From contig CBDCSZ010000009.1 of assembly GCA_965221935.1 (NCBI GenBank), forward strand, positions 17,214-81,213: a stretch of DNA of 64,000 nt. Reading direction: 5' to 3'. The notes beneath the pieces were generated by a model that saw nothing but the letters and a program-made list of their open reading frames with translations, had not been told where the DNA came from and ran no database searches. Below are positions 47,634 to 57,098 of this stretch, piece by piece; positions within the stretch are counted from its first letter, which is position 1, and every line of letters starts with the position of its first letter. Origin of the DNA: JAPOXR01 sp965221935. GTDB taxonomy: Bacteria > Pseudomonadota > Alphaproteobacteria > Rhodobacterales > Rhodobacteraceae. The position numbers and the translations under genes were made by a program.

Positions 47634-49272
47634 CAGTAATTCTAATTTTGAATTTTTGAGTTTTTAACGTGTTGTATCACAACGGTTTTTTGGCCCGGGG
47701 AGATTTTTTTCCGCCGCAGGCGGCTGCGTGCCGGCGGTTCCCCGGCGGCGGGCGAATCACCTGCCGCCGACGCCGCTCCGGCCGCCGGCTCCTGGGCAAA
47801 AGGCGCGGAGAAGACCGGTAAGTTGTTGTTTGTGCTTACATTTGTACAAATTTTTGATATGTGCATAATGCGGCGCCATGTCCCCGCTGGCCGGATACAT
47901 CGCCGACATGCGCGAACTCTGCGCGTCCGCCCCGGACCGCAGGACCGGCGCCAACGCCCGCCTGGAGATGGCCGACATCGGCATGGCGGCCTTCGCCGTC
48001 TTCTTCCTGCAGTGCCCGTCCTTCCTGGCGGCGCAGGCGCAGCTTCAGTCCCGCCAGGGCCGGTCCAACGCCCGGACCCTGTTCGGCATTGACCGGCTGC
48101 CGACCGACAGCCACATCCGCAGCGTGCTCGACGGCGTGCCGCCGGAGCGCTTCGATTCCATCTTCACCCGGACCGTCGACCAGCTGGACCGCCAGGGCGC
48201 CCTTGACCGGCTGCGCCGGCTTGACGGGCGGCTGCTGATCGCCCTTGACGGCACCGAGTATTTCACCTCCTGCAGCATCGGCTGCCGGAACTGCTCGCAG
48301 CGGAAACTGGCGGACGGGCGGACACAGAACTTCCACGCCGTGCTCGGCGCCAGCATCGTCGCCCCGGGAACCTCGCGCCTCCTGCCGCTGCCGCCGGAGT
48401 TCATCCGCCCGCAGGACGGGGCTGAGAAACAGGACTGCGAGATCAACGCCGCCAAGCGCTGGCTGCGGCGGACCGGATCCGGCCTGGCCCGGCTCAGACC
48501 GGTTTATCTCGGCGACGACCTCTACTGCCGCCAGCCGCTCTGCGAGGCCGTGCTGGCCGCCGGCGGAAGCTTCATCCTGACCTGCAAGCCGAGCTCGCAC
48601 ACAACGCTTTACGAGTATATTCAAGGGGTTGAGACCGGCTGTCTGACCCGGACCGAGGGCCGGAAAAAGAACAAGCGCCGGCTGCGCTGCCGCTGGATGA
48701 ACGGTCTGCCGATCCGCGACGGAAAAGACGCGCTGGAAGTCAACTGGTTCGAAGTCACCATCACATCGCCGTCCGGAAAGCGGCTCTGCCGCAACAGCTT
48801 CGCCACCGACCTCCCGGTCGGCCCGGACAGCGTCGCCGAACTGGCCGACTGCGCCCGGGCCCGGTGGAAAGTGGAGAACAACACCTTCAAGGCTCTCAAG
48901 GACGGCTACCATCTCGAGCACAACTTCGGGCACGGCAAGGAAACCCTGGCCAGCCTGCTGGCGACCTTCAACCTGATCGCGTTCCTGATGCAGAGCGCCT
49001 GCGACCTGGTCTGCGAAAGCTGGCAGGAGGCCCGGGCAAAGCTCGCCGCCCGCTACCGGCTTCTTGACAACCTGAAGTTCCTGACCGTCTACGTCGTGCA
49101 CGACGACTGGGACGCCGTGATGCGGACAATCATCACCGGCGAACTGCCGGAAAAGCCTCCGTAACCGGAAACGGCAGCCCCGCCCCTTCCGCCGAAACAC
49201 AGCAGAAATCCGCCCGGAAACGCAGCCGAAAATGAAGAAAAAACCGATGTGAACGCATAATTGGAATTACTG
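47634..49272 (+). mobile_element. DDE insertion sequence C5, in tandem with C4
   Basis: Starts directly after the shared repeat tgccaaatt and ends gaattactg at 49272, followed by g and tgccaaatt (49274-49282). Two same-orientation family C elements thus occupy one target, 82 bp upstream of a solute-binding-protein gene. Confidence 0.92.
47878..49164 (+). CDS. DDE transposase of element C5
   Basis: 428 residues, nearly identical to C2, with the short C-terminus ELPEKPP. Small changes include KKNKRRLRCRWMNGLPIRDG. All catalytic blocks are present (LDGTEYFTS, YLGDDLYCRQ, KVENNTFKALKDG). Intact by inspection. Confidence 0.9.
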   Translation: MSPLAGYIADMRELCASAPDRRTGANARLEMADIGMAAFAVFFLQCPSFLAAQAQLQSRQGRSNARTLFGIDRLPTDSHIRSVLDGVPPERFDSIFTRTVDQLDRQGALDRLRRLDGRLLIALDGTEYFTSCSIGCRNCSQRKLADGRTQNFHAVLGASIVAPGTSRLLPLPPEFIRPQDGAEKQDCEINAAKRWLRRTGSGLARLRPVYLGDDLYCRQPLCEAVLAAGGSFILTCKPSSHTTLYEYIQGVETGCLTRTEGRKKNKRRLRCRWMNGLPIRDGKDALEVNWFEVTITSPSGKRLCRNSFATDLPVGPDSVAELADCARARWKVENNTFKALKDGYHLEHNFGHGKETLASLLATFNLIAFLMQSACDLVCESWQEARAKLAARYRLLDNLKFLTVYVVHDDWDAVMRTIITGELPEKPP

Positions 49273-49364
49273 GTGCCAAATTTGAGTATCTGGACAATCT
49301 GAGAACTGTTTGATAATCTCTCGCTCCGATATTTCGGAAGTAGAGAAAGGGAAAGGAATAGAAG

Positions 49365-51080
49365 ATGAGAACCGTATTGAAAAGCCTGGCCCTGGCGCCA
49401 TTGCTTTTTGTCTCCGCAGGCGCGGCCTCTGCAATGCAGGGTCCGTCAGAAGCCGGAAACGTCACCATGTGCCCCGCGGCCTGCGCGCCGGCTGACGGCG
49501 GAACATTCACAATTGCCTACCGCGGATCACTTCTGCCGTTTCCGTGGAAATCGTCGGAAAACCACTCGTTCACGAGGCACAATTTCGGAAACCTGTTTAT
49601 TCTGGATCCGTTCAACAACGTCCTGCTCCCTGACCTTGCGACGCATTGGGAGGTCTCCGATGACCTGACCACAGGGACATTTCATCTGCGCGAGGGTGTG
49701 CGGTTCCATGACGGCACGCCGCTGACCGCAAAGCATGTCGAGTGGAGCTACCTGCTGACCATGAATCCCCGGGCGGAAGGCGCGGACTTCCTGATGCAGG
49801 CGGCGCGCCTGACCGAACTGAAAGGCGCCCAGGCCTACATCGACGGCACGGCGAACAGTGTCGAAGGCATCACGGTGGTCGACGACCATACGATCGTCTT
49901 TGAAACGGCGGTCCCGAACAGCAATTTCTTTGAAAGGGTTGGCAAGGTCTACATCCTTCCGGCGCATCTTTTTGAAGATACGCCAATGGAGAATCTGCCG
50001 TCAGTCGACTGGATGTCGACCGATGTGAGAATTGGGACCGGCCCGTTCGTGTTCGAGGAATATGTCGAGGGACAATATGTAACGAACGTCGCGAATGAGA
50101 ATTACTGGGCCGGCCGGCCGTATCTGGACCGGATCGTAACGAGGTTTTTTGAAGAGTATGAAACTGGAACGCTTGCCTTTGAAAAAGGGGAGGCGGACTC
50201 CCTGGAGTCTCTCTCAGCCCAGGACGTCTCGCGGTATGGCGCGGATCCCCAGGGTTTTGTCTTCCTGCGCGGCCAGCCCCTGAGTCCCAACTACATCAAC
50301 ATCGCCGACGATCCTGCCCTGGAGGATGAAAGGGTCCGACAGGCGATTTCTTTCGCAATCAACCGTCAGCAGCTGATTGATGTCCTGATCCCCAACGGGT
50401 TGAGGGATCCCATGTACACCCTGTTTCCCGCTGACCATGTCATGTTCAATCCTGACTCTGCGGCCTATCCGTTCGACCCTGACCGGGCGAAAGAACTGCT
50501 GGCCGAGGCGAACTGGGATCCGGGCCATGTCGTGGAGCTGGCGACATATTACAACTCCCAGGAGGCTCTCGACTGGCTGGTCTTCATCCAGCAGCAGCTG
50601 GCCAATGTGGGCATGAAGACCGCCGTTCGGCAGATGGACTGGCCGGACATGGAAAAAGCCGGCGAGGCGGGCGAGCTTGATCTGTGGTTCACCGGGTATT
50701 CGAATGATGTGGTCGGCGATCACCTGGCCTATTTCGGCACCGGCGGCGCATGGAATTACGGCGAGTACAACAATCCCGAGTATGACGACCTCATGACTGC
50801 GGCAGGCCGCGCCGGTGGAGACGAGCTCCGGCAGATCTATATGAGGATGCAGGAGATCTTCAACCAGGAGCTGCCCGGGATTCCGATATGGAACCGGACC
50901 AAGTTCAGCCTGGTCAAGCCGACTTTCTGCGGCGTCACCGAACAGTGGTCTGACCAGCATTTCTCGTACCTGAATGAAAACAACATCTACATGTGCGAGG
51001 GCGCGACGGGCACGGTCTCCGTCAAGCCTGGAACTCCGGCCAGTCTCGCGCATCCTGGCTACGTGCTGGACAGCCAGTAA
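49365..51080 (+). CDS. ABC transporter solute-binding protein, family 5 (second type)
   Basis: A 571-residue periplasmic binding protein. The signal peptide is LKSLALAPLLFVSAGAASA. SBP_bac_5 motifs are GGTFTIAYRGSLLPFPWKSS, FHLREGVRFHDGTPLTAKHV, RVRQAISFAINRQQLIDVLI, and the C-terminal ELRQIYMRMQEIFNQELPGI. It is related to but clearly distinct from the 18124 protein. Ribosome site agaaaggg-aaaggaa before ATG 49365. Tandem elements C4-C5 end 92 bp upstream, so its original promoter may be altered. No transporter genes follow; a hairpin lies 9 bp after the stop. If functional, it must share the permeases at 14.9-16.8 kb or elsewhere. Confidence 0.92.
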   Translation: MRTVLKSLALAPLLFVSAGAASAMQGPSEAGNVTMCPAACAPADGGTFTIAYRGSLLPFPWKSSENHSFTRHNFGNLFILDPFNNVLLPDLATHWEVSDDLTTGTFHLREGVRFHDGTPLTAKHVEWSYLLTMNPRAEGADFLMQAARLTELKGAQAYIDGTANSVEGITVVDDHTIVFETAVPNSNFFERVGKVYILPAHLFEDTPMENLPSVDWMSTDVRIGTGPFVFEEYVEGQYVTNVANENYWAGRPYLDRIVTRFFEEYETGTLAFEKGEADSLESLSAQDVSRYGADPQGFVFLRGQPLSPNYINIADDPALEDERVRQAISFAINRQQLIDVLIPNGLRDPMYTLFPADHVMFNPDSAAYPFDPDRAKELLAEANWDPGHVVELATYYNSQEALDWLVFIQQQLANVGMKTAVRQMDWPDMEKAGEAGELDLWFTGYSNDVVGDHLAYFGTGGAWNYGEYNNPEYDDLMTAAGRAGGDELRQIYMRMQEIFNQELPGIPIWNRTKFSLVKPTFCGVTEQWSDQHFSYLNENNIYMCEGATGTVSVKPGTPASLAHPGYVLDSQ

Positions 51081-51088
51081 AATAGATC

Positions 51089-51115
51089 GGGCGGCAAAAT
51101 GTGACATTGCCGCCC
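51089..51115 (+). terminator. Hairpin downstream of the binding-protein gene
   Basis: gggcggcaa, an 8-9-nt loop, then ttgccgccc: nine pairs directly after the stop at 51080. No long U tract follows, so it is a plausible but atypical intrinsic terminator or an mRNA-stabilising stem. Confidence 0.5.
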
Positions 51116-51739
51116 CTTCCCGCCCGCCGGTCATGCCGGACTGGCGTTAACTGACCGGCGGGCTTGCTGGCGCGGTGCGGCTTGCAAAATGCGCATCGGC
51201 CGCCCGGCACGAAGTGTGTTTGGTCACAATGAACCGGGGCCGCACGCAGCGGCTGTTCATCCGATCCGCCGGTTTCCAATTCCAATCGATTCCCGGACCC
51301 TCTGATGTTTTGAAGTATGCGGAAATCCCCGTCAGCGCCGATGCGATGCCGCAGGGCATTCGGTAAAGCTCCAAGTCACCTTGAACTGTGACGCCGGAAA
51401 CACCGGTTTGGCCATCCAGTGGATGGGGTCGGCAAGTCCGTCGCCGCCGCCAATTGCCTGAAGATAACCGGAGCCGCGCCTCTGTTGTCAACATCCAACT
51501 CGGCGGCGGCGCCAGCGGAAAGTAAATCCGCCCGAATGGCCTCAATCACCGACCGAAACACATGGCCGAACTGTTCGCGGATGATCTTGGCCGCGGCAAT
51601 TTGTCCGTCGAAAACGCCATGATCGCCAATTCGTTTGGGCATTCATTCAGATCGTCACTGCGGCTGTCGGCTTCGGTTGTCGCCGGGTCTATATGCAGTA
51701 TCCCGGCATTGGGCATGCGGCGGCCGGACGCGATAGCCG
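51116..51739 (-). pseudogene. Decayed unrecognised gene
   Basis: The minus strand shows codon-like stretches in changing frames: MPNAGILHIDPATTEADSRS, then QIAAAKIIREQFGHVFRSVI, EAIRADLLSAGAAAELDVDN, then GLADPIHWMAKPVFPASQFK. Together they look like one ancestral gene broken by frameshifts. I do not recognise the family. The boundaries are approximate. Confidence 0.35.
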
Positions 51740-53023
51740 CCTATCAGGTCAGTAATTCTAATTTTGGATTTTTGAGTTTTTAACGTGTTGTATCACAACG
51801 GTTTTTTGGCCCGGGGAAATTTTTTTCCGCCGCAGGCGGCTGCGCGCCGGCGGTTCCCCGGCGGCGGGCGAATCACCTGCCGCCGACGCCGCTCCGGCCG
51901 CCGGCTCCTGGGGAAAAGGCGCGGAGAAGACATGTAAGTTGTTGTTTTTGCTTACATTTGTACAAATTTTTGATATGTGCATAATGCGGCGCCATGTCCC
52001 CGCTGGCCGGATACATCGCCGACATGCGCGAACTCTGCGCGTCCGCCCCGGACCGCAGGACCGGCGCCAACGCCCGCCTGGAGATGGCCGACATCGGCAT
52101 GGCGGCCTTCGCCGTCTTCTTCCTGCAGTGCCCGTCCTTCCTGGCGGCGCAGGCGCAGCTTCAGTCCCGCCAGGGACGGTCCAACGCCCGGACCCTGTTC
52201 GGCATTGAACGGCTGCCGACCGACAGCCACATCCGCAGCGTGCTCGACGGCGTGCCGCCGGAGCGCTTCGATTCCATCTTCACCCGGACCGTCGACCAGC
52301 TGGACCGCCAGGGCGCCCTTGACCGGCTGCGCCGGCTTGACGGGCGGCTGCTGATCGCCCTTGACGGCACCGAGTATTTCACCTCCTGCAGCATCGGCTG
52401 CCGGAACTGCTCGCAGCGGAAACTGGCGGACGGGCGGACACAGAACTTCCACGCCGTGCTCGGCGCCAGCATCGTCGCCCCGGGAACCTCGCGCCTCCTG
52501 CCGCTGCCGCCGGAGTTCATCCGCCCGCAGGACGGGGCTGAGAAACAGGACTGCGAGATCAACGCCGCCAAGCGCTGGCTGCGGCGGACCGGATCCGGCC
52601 TGGCCCGGCTCAGACCGGTTTATCTCGGCGACGACCTCTACTGCCGCCAGCCGCTCTGCGAGGCCGTGCTGGCCGCCGGCGGAAGCTTCATCCTGACCTG
52701 CAAGCCGAGCTCGCACACAACGCTTTACGAGTATATTCAAGGGGTTGAGACCGGCTGTCTGACCCGGACCGAGGGCCGGAAAAAGAAAAAGCGCCAGCTG
52801 CGCTGCCGCTGGATGAGCGGTCTGCCGATCCGTGACGGAAAGGACGCGCTGGAAGTCAACTGGTTCGAAGTCACCATCACATCGCCGTCCGGAAAGCGGC
52901 TCTGCCGCAACAGCTTCGCCACCGACCTCCCGGTCGGCCCGGACAGCGTCGCCGAACTGGCCGACTGCGCCCGGGCCCGGTGGAAAGTGGAGAACAACAC
53001 CTTCAAGGCTCTCAAAGACCGCG

Positions 53024-53338
53024 TTGCCGAATGCATGCGATTTCGATCCAGAGCCACGCCCTGGCGCCGGCGGCATCGAGGTCACGCACCCGTTCCATCC
53101 CTGGAGGGGTCGCTGGCTCGCGCTTGAATCCATCACGAACGAATTCGGCCTGAACCGGGTTCGGGTGTTTACGGGATGCGGGCGGCAGCTGCGCCTGTTT
53201 CCGGCGGCCTGGACCAGCCTGCGCGCTGTTGACACCTTCGAGGAGCAGGCGGCCGGGTGTTCCTCTTTCCGAGCGGACGATCTTTCGGAGTTGCGGGAAT
53301 TGGTCGACATGCTAATCAAAAAAGATTGCCCGAAATGA
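53024..53338 (+). CDS. DUF5372-family protein
   Basis: 104 residues if started at TTG 53024, eight bases inside the element; no ATG exists in this frame upstream of the conserved part. The core EVTHPFHPWRGRWLALESIT, QLRLFPAAWTSL, DLSELRELVDMLI matches small DUF5372 proteins I know from modules with recombinases. The function is unknown. An AUG-less start so close to the element end may mean the original start lay across the junction. Confidence 0.65.
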   Translation: MPNACDFDPEPRPGAGGIEVTHPFHPWRGRWLALESITNEFGLNRVRVFTGCGRQLRLFPAAWTSLRAVDTFEEQAAGCSSFRADDLSELRELVDMLIKKDCPK

Positions 53339-53475
53339 TTGAAAATTATTGTCCGAAATGTGCAAAATTCCCACGATACAGCGTGATTACAGAGCGTTAT
53401 GTGCCAAGAGGATCGCCGGCCGGCTTGCGGAAGCTGTCAATATGAGTAATATATGATGATTTTCGAGAGCCGTGA

Positions 53476-53961
53476 ATGGAGCTGCCCATGTCCGACGATG
53501 ACCAGAAGGTCAAAAACCTCGAGGCCTCCGGCACCCTCAACCGGCGCCCGGAGCGCATCCGCTCCCAACGTTTCCGGGCCGGCGGCTTCTTCGACCCGCG
53601 CGACTTGCTGCAGGTGCGTTACGAGATGGTGCGCAGCGCCGGGGACGAACCGCTGGCGGAGGTGGCCGCAGAGTTCGGCGTCTCGGTCCCCACCTGTGTC
53701 CGGATCCGGCGCAGCTTCCGCGAGGGCGGGCTGCAGGCCCTGGCGCCGCTGCGCCGGGGACCGCGCCGGGCCCACAAGGTCAGCGACGAGATTCTGGACT
53801 TCATCGCCGCCTACAGGTCCGAGCACGGGCCAGTTGGCGCCCGGCGCCTGGCGCCGGTGATCGAGGAGCGTTTCGGTGTCAGCCTTCATCCACGCACCAT
53901 CAACAAGGCAATCGAGCGGTCAAAAAAAAACACTGCGCCCCGGTACGGGAGGGCTCGATGA
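53476..53961 (+). CDS. Helix-turn-helix protein of element H
   Basis: 161 residues. Residues about 45-80 hold a helix-turn-helix (EPLAEVAAEFGVSVPTCVRI), followed by a second HTH-like unit (VSDEILDFIAAYRSEHGPVG, ARRLAPVIEERFGVSLHPRT) similar to DNA-binding parts of IS630- or IS481-type transposases but without a DDE domain. The end runs into A9 (53922-53930), after which a +1 frame continues with protein-like sequence. Typical partner of serine recombinases in such modules; it probably binds the element ends. Confidence 0.72.
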   Translation: MELPMSDDDQKVKNLEASGTLNRRPERIRSQRFRAGGFFDPRDLLQVRYEMVRSAGDEPLAEVAAEFGVSVPTCVRIRRSFREGGLQALAPLRRGPRRAHKVSDEILDFIAAYRSEHGPVGARRLAPVIEERFGVSLHPRTINKAIERSKKNTAPRYGRAR

Positions 53962-54202
53962 CGACGGACTGCGACGCTACCGGCGCTGGCATCTCGACTG
54001 GCTCGCCGGGAACGCGGCGCCGGTTCTCAGCCGCCACGGCATGGCGGGGGCGCTGCGTCTCACGGCCGTCCTTGACCGGGCGCCGGTTTCCAGCGCGGCG
54101 GCGCCGACCGGCGAAACCGGGGCCGGCTGCATCACCGTCGCGGCGGCGGCGATGGTCCTGCGGCTGCTCAGATGCGAATCCAACGAGGGAGATGGATGGT
54201 GA
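53942..54202 (+). other. Possible +1-frame continuation after an A9 run
   Basis: Downstream of A9 the +1 frame reads GTGGLDDDGLRRYRRWHLDW, LAGNAAPVLSRHGMAGALRL to a stop at 54202, overlapping the recombinase start. It has no start of its own. It could be the true C-terminus of the HTH protein, reached by slippage or lost by an indel in the run, or a small separate gene. Confidence 0.35.
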
Positions 54203-56292
54203 AGGACATCGGAACCGGCAAGATCTCCGCCAGCCACCTTGAGCGAGAGGCGTGTGTCTACATCCGCCAGTCGTCTCCCGGCCAGGTGATCAACAACACC
54301 GAGAGCACCCGGCGCCAGTACGACTTGAGTGAGCGCGCGCTGGCGCTGGGATGGCCGCGGGAGCGGATCCGGGTCATCGACCAGGATCAGGGTCTCTCCG
54401 GCGCCGACGCCGAAAGGCGCGGGGGGTTCCAGGACCTGATGGCCCGGATCGCCGCCGGCGAAGTCGGCATCGTTCTCAGCCTCGAGATCTCGCGCCTCGG
54501 CCGCAGCAACGCCGACCTGCACCGGCTGTTCCGCCTTGCCTCACTCTCCGGCACGCTGGTCTGCGACGAGGCCGGCGTCCATGATCCCGGCAACAGCAGC
54601 GACCTGCTTTTGCTCGGGATCAAGAGCTCGGTCTACGAGTTCGAGCTTGACGGGATCCGCCAGCGGCTGCTCGGCGGTGTCCTCAACAAGGCACAGCGCG
54701 GCGAATTGAGAACCGCACTGCCCGCCGGCCTGGTCTACGATCCACAAGACGCGGTGGTTCTCGACCCCGACATTCAAGTCGCCGAAGCGGTCAATCTGGT
54801 GTTCGAGACTTTCCGCAGGACCCGCTCGGTCAGGGCGACATTTAATTGGCTTCTCGACAACGCCATACCGCTGCCGGCATGCCCGGTCTCCGAAGGTCAT
54901 CGGCTGATCTGGTCCGAGGCCCGCTATTCAAGGGTTCTCAGCATCCTCCGGAACCCCCGCTATGCGGGTTGCTACGCCTGGGGCCGACGGGGCGGCAATG
55001 CCGGGCGGGCAAACCCCTGGGAGGCATGGCGGGTCTGCATCCCCGAGGCGCATGCCGGCTACATCGACTGGGAGGAGTTCCAGCGCAACCAGAGGCAGCT
55101 GGCCGACAACCACAGGCAATGCTTCGTCGCGGCACACGGACGCACCGGCCCACTGCGGGAAGGCGGCACACTGTTGCAATCGCGCGCGATCTGCGGGCGT
55201 TGCGGCAGCCAGATGCTGGTCAAATACGGCGGAGCGACGGATCCGAAGCGGGCGAACGAACGGCACTATCACTGCGTCGGCGGCAAGGCCGCCCGGGCGG
55301 GGAAGTCCTGCCAGACGATGCGGGGAGAGCGGATCGACGCGGCCGTCACCGACTTCCTTGTCGGCGCGGTCAATCGGAGCAACATCGATCTGGCCCTGTC
55401 GGTGGAGGAACAGGTCAAGTCGGACTTCGCCAGGGCAGACCGTCAGCGCTCACACCGGGTCGAGGCGCTGCGCCACCAGGCCGAACTGGCCGGCAGGCGC
55501 TGCCGGGAGGTCGACCCGGGCTACCGCCTCGTCGCCGCGACGCTGGAAAGGGAGTGGAATGACGCACTGCACAAACTGGACGAGGCCGAAGCCGAGCGCA
55601 GCCGGCTCGCCGACGAATTCCAGCAAACAACGGACGAGGTCCAGCGCCGGAGAATCAGGGAACTGTCCGCCGACTTCGCAGTCGCCTGGAATGCGCCGAC
55701 GACAGGGAACGCAGACCGCAAGCGCATGCTGGCTCTTCTGGTCGAGGATGCCACGCTCATCCGAAGCGGCTACTCGGTGTCAATTCAGTTGCGCATGCGT
55801 GGCGGCAGGGCGCTTGAACTCGATCCGGTCGATCTGCTCAGGCCCGGCGGCGGCGTTCGCAGCACCCCGGCGGAGACCGTGGCGGAAGTGGGCAGGCTCA
55901 CCGAAAGCATGGGCGACAAGGCCATTGCCGGGCAACTCAACCGGAGAGGCATGCTGAACTGCGGGGACAAGCCCTGGACAAGGGAGAGCGTCGCCAGCCT
56001 GCGCCACTATCATGGACTGCCAAGCCACCTCAGGCGGCTCCAGAAGGCGAAAAGGGAGCAAGGCTGGAGCACCGCCGAGGAAATCAGCAAGGCGCTCGGC
56101 ATCTCGGTCAGGGCCCTGAGAGAGCGAAGCCGCCGAGGCACATGGGTCGAACGCCACACCTTCACCATAGGCACGAGACCGTTTTCGATGTACCGTCTGC
56201 TCGACGATGCCGGATGCGAACGAACAAGGGAACCGCAAACAGACCACCCAGGAAACGGGCATGGCCATGAGATGACAAGGGAGGCATCATGA
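54196..56292 (+). CDS. Large serine recombinase of element H
   Basis: 698 residues from ATG 54196, chosen because gagggaga precedes it; an in-frame ATG at 54172 is possible. Resolvase domain: CVYIRQSSPGQV with catalytic Ser26, then DQDQGLSGADAERRGGFQDL and EISRLGRSNADLHRLFRLAS. The Recombinase domain (RYSRVLSILRNPRYAGCYAW) and a zinc ribbon (CGRCGSQMLVKYGG, HYHC) follow, then a coiled coil (QAELAGRRCREVDPGYRLVA) and a C-terminal HTH-containing extension (GWSTAEEISKALGISVRALR). Intact, 10 bp from the element end, so it probably catalysed the insertion into C6. Confidence 0.92.
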   Translation: MVKDIGTGKISASHLEREACVYIRQSSPGQVINNTESTRRQYDLSERALALGWPRERIRVIDQDQGLSGADAERRGGFQDLMARIAAGEVGIVLSLEISRLGRSNADLHRLFRLASLSGTLVCDEAGVHDPGNSSDLLLLGIKSSVYEFELDGIRQRLLGGVLNKAQRGELRTALPAGLVYDPQDAVVLDPDIQVAEAVNLVFETFRRTRSVRATFNWLLDNAIPLPACPVSEGHRLIWSEARYSRVLSILRNPRYAGCYAWGRRGGNAGRANPWEAWRVCIPEAHAGYIDWEEFQRNQRQLADNHRQCFVAAHGRTGPLREGGTLLQSRAICGRCGSQMLVKYGGATDPKRANERHYHCVGGKAARAGKSCQTMRGERIDAAVTDFLVGAVNRSNIDLALSVEEQVKSDFARADRQRSHRVEALRHQAELAGRRCREVDPGYRLVAATLEREWNDALHKLDEAEAERSRLADEFQQTTDEVQRRRIRELSADFAVAWNAPTTGNADRKRMLALLVEDATLIRSGYSVSIQLRMRGGRALELDPVDLLRPGGGVRSTPAETVAEVGRLTESMGDKAIAGQLNRRGMLNCGDKPWTRESVASLRHYHGLPSHLRRLQKAKREQGWSTAEEISKALGISVRALRERSRRGTWVERHTFTIGTRPFSMYRLLDDAGCERTREPQTDHPGNGHGHEMTREAS

Positions 56293-56687
56293 AATCAAAT
56301 CCAAGGACGGCTACCATCTCGAGCACAACTTCGGGCACGGCAAGGAAACCCTGGCCAGCCTGCTGGCGACCTTCAACCTGATCGCGTTCCTGATGCAGAG
56401 CGCCTGCGACCTGGTCTGCGAAAGCTGGCAGGAGGCCCGGGCAAAGCTCGCCGCCCGCTGCCGGCTTCTTGACAACCTGAAGTTCCTGACCGTCTACGTC
56501 GTGCACGACGACTGGGACGCCGTGATGCGGACAATCATCACCGGCGAGCTGCCGGAAAAGCCTCCGTAACCGGAACCGGCAGCCCCGCCCCTTCCGCCGA
56601 AACACAGTAGAAATCCGCCCGGAAACGCAGCCGAAAATGAAGAAAAAACCGATGTGAACGCATAATTGGAATTACTGCCTATCAGGT

Positions 56688-57098
56688 CCACACGCTTGAC
56701 ATTTCCATGTCTTGTTTTGTGTCAAATCCATGCATATCTCTTTCAGGTTTGAAAAGTTAGTGAACAAAATCGAATGTGTCTTTTTCTGAGCTAGGCTTAG
56801 ATGAGCGGCACAACGAAAACGGGAAGCACTTGTCCGGTGGATTCTCGACGATGCGCCGTGTGCGCGACCGCAGAGTGATCGCTACGAACCGGACTGGGCG
56901 GCGCTTGACGCCGAGTTGGGCGTGACCTAGGAGCTTGCGCCGCAGGACGTTTTGGAGCTCGAAACGGCGACACCGGAACAACGAACAACCCGGCATATCC
57001 GGACACCGGTCAGGTTTTCCACGTTCCGCGCCCTGGAATTCCCCCGTTTTCCGCTCCGGTGCCGCATTCCGGGGTCGAAGGCTGCGCCTCCGCCGGTT
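56688..57098. other. Region between C6 and the IS1182 remnant, no gene seen
   Basis: About 410 bp. Short frames on both strands lack ribosome sites and recognisable motifs. It may include the left end of the IS1182 element, but no inverted repeat was identified. Confidence 0.4.

Larger units (their letters stand above)
53016..56302 (+). mobile_element. Serine-recombinase element H (DUF5372-HTH-recombinase)
   Basis: 3287 bp bounded by C6 sequence that rejoins as ctctcaa/ggacgg. The dinucleotide aa is shared at both junctions (53014-53015, 56303-56304), consistent with a 2-bp crossover of a serine recombinase. No terminal inverted repeats were seen. All genes point the same way, as a compact operon. 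Confidence 0.85.
51994..56569 (+). pseudogene. DDE transposase of C6, split by element H
   Basis: The 5' part (51994-53015) is intact up to VENNTFKALK in the glutamate block. After element H the 3' part (56303-56569) continues KDGYHLEHNFGHGKETLASL to the usual ELPEKPP end. Removing H restores the C5 sequence, so the insertion is recent and precise. Confidence 0.92.
51750..56677 (+). mobile_element. DDE insertion sequence C6, carrying element H
   Basis: Ends cagtaattctaattttgg (51750) and gaattactg (56677), with 10-bp direct repeats cctatcaggt (51740-51749 and 56678-56687). Inside, the transposase gene is split by 3.3 kb of element H. Confidence 0.92.

Noticed and set aside
53016..56302. Element H as a prophage or ICE fragment
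   Set aside because: No structural, replication or conjugation genes, and the borders defined by the empty site enclose only the small recombinase module.
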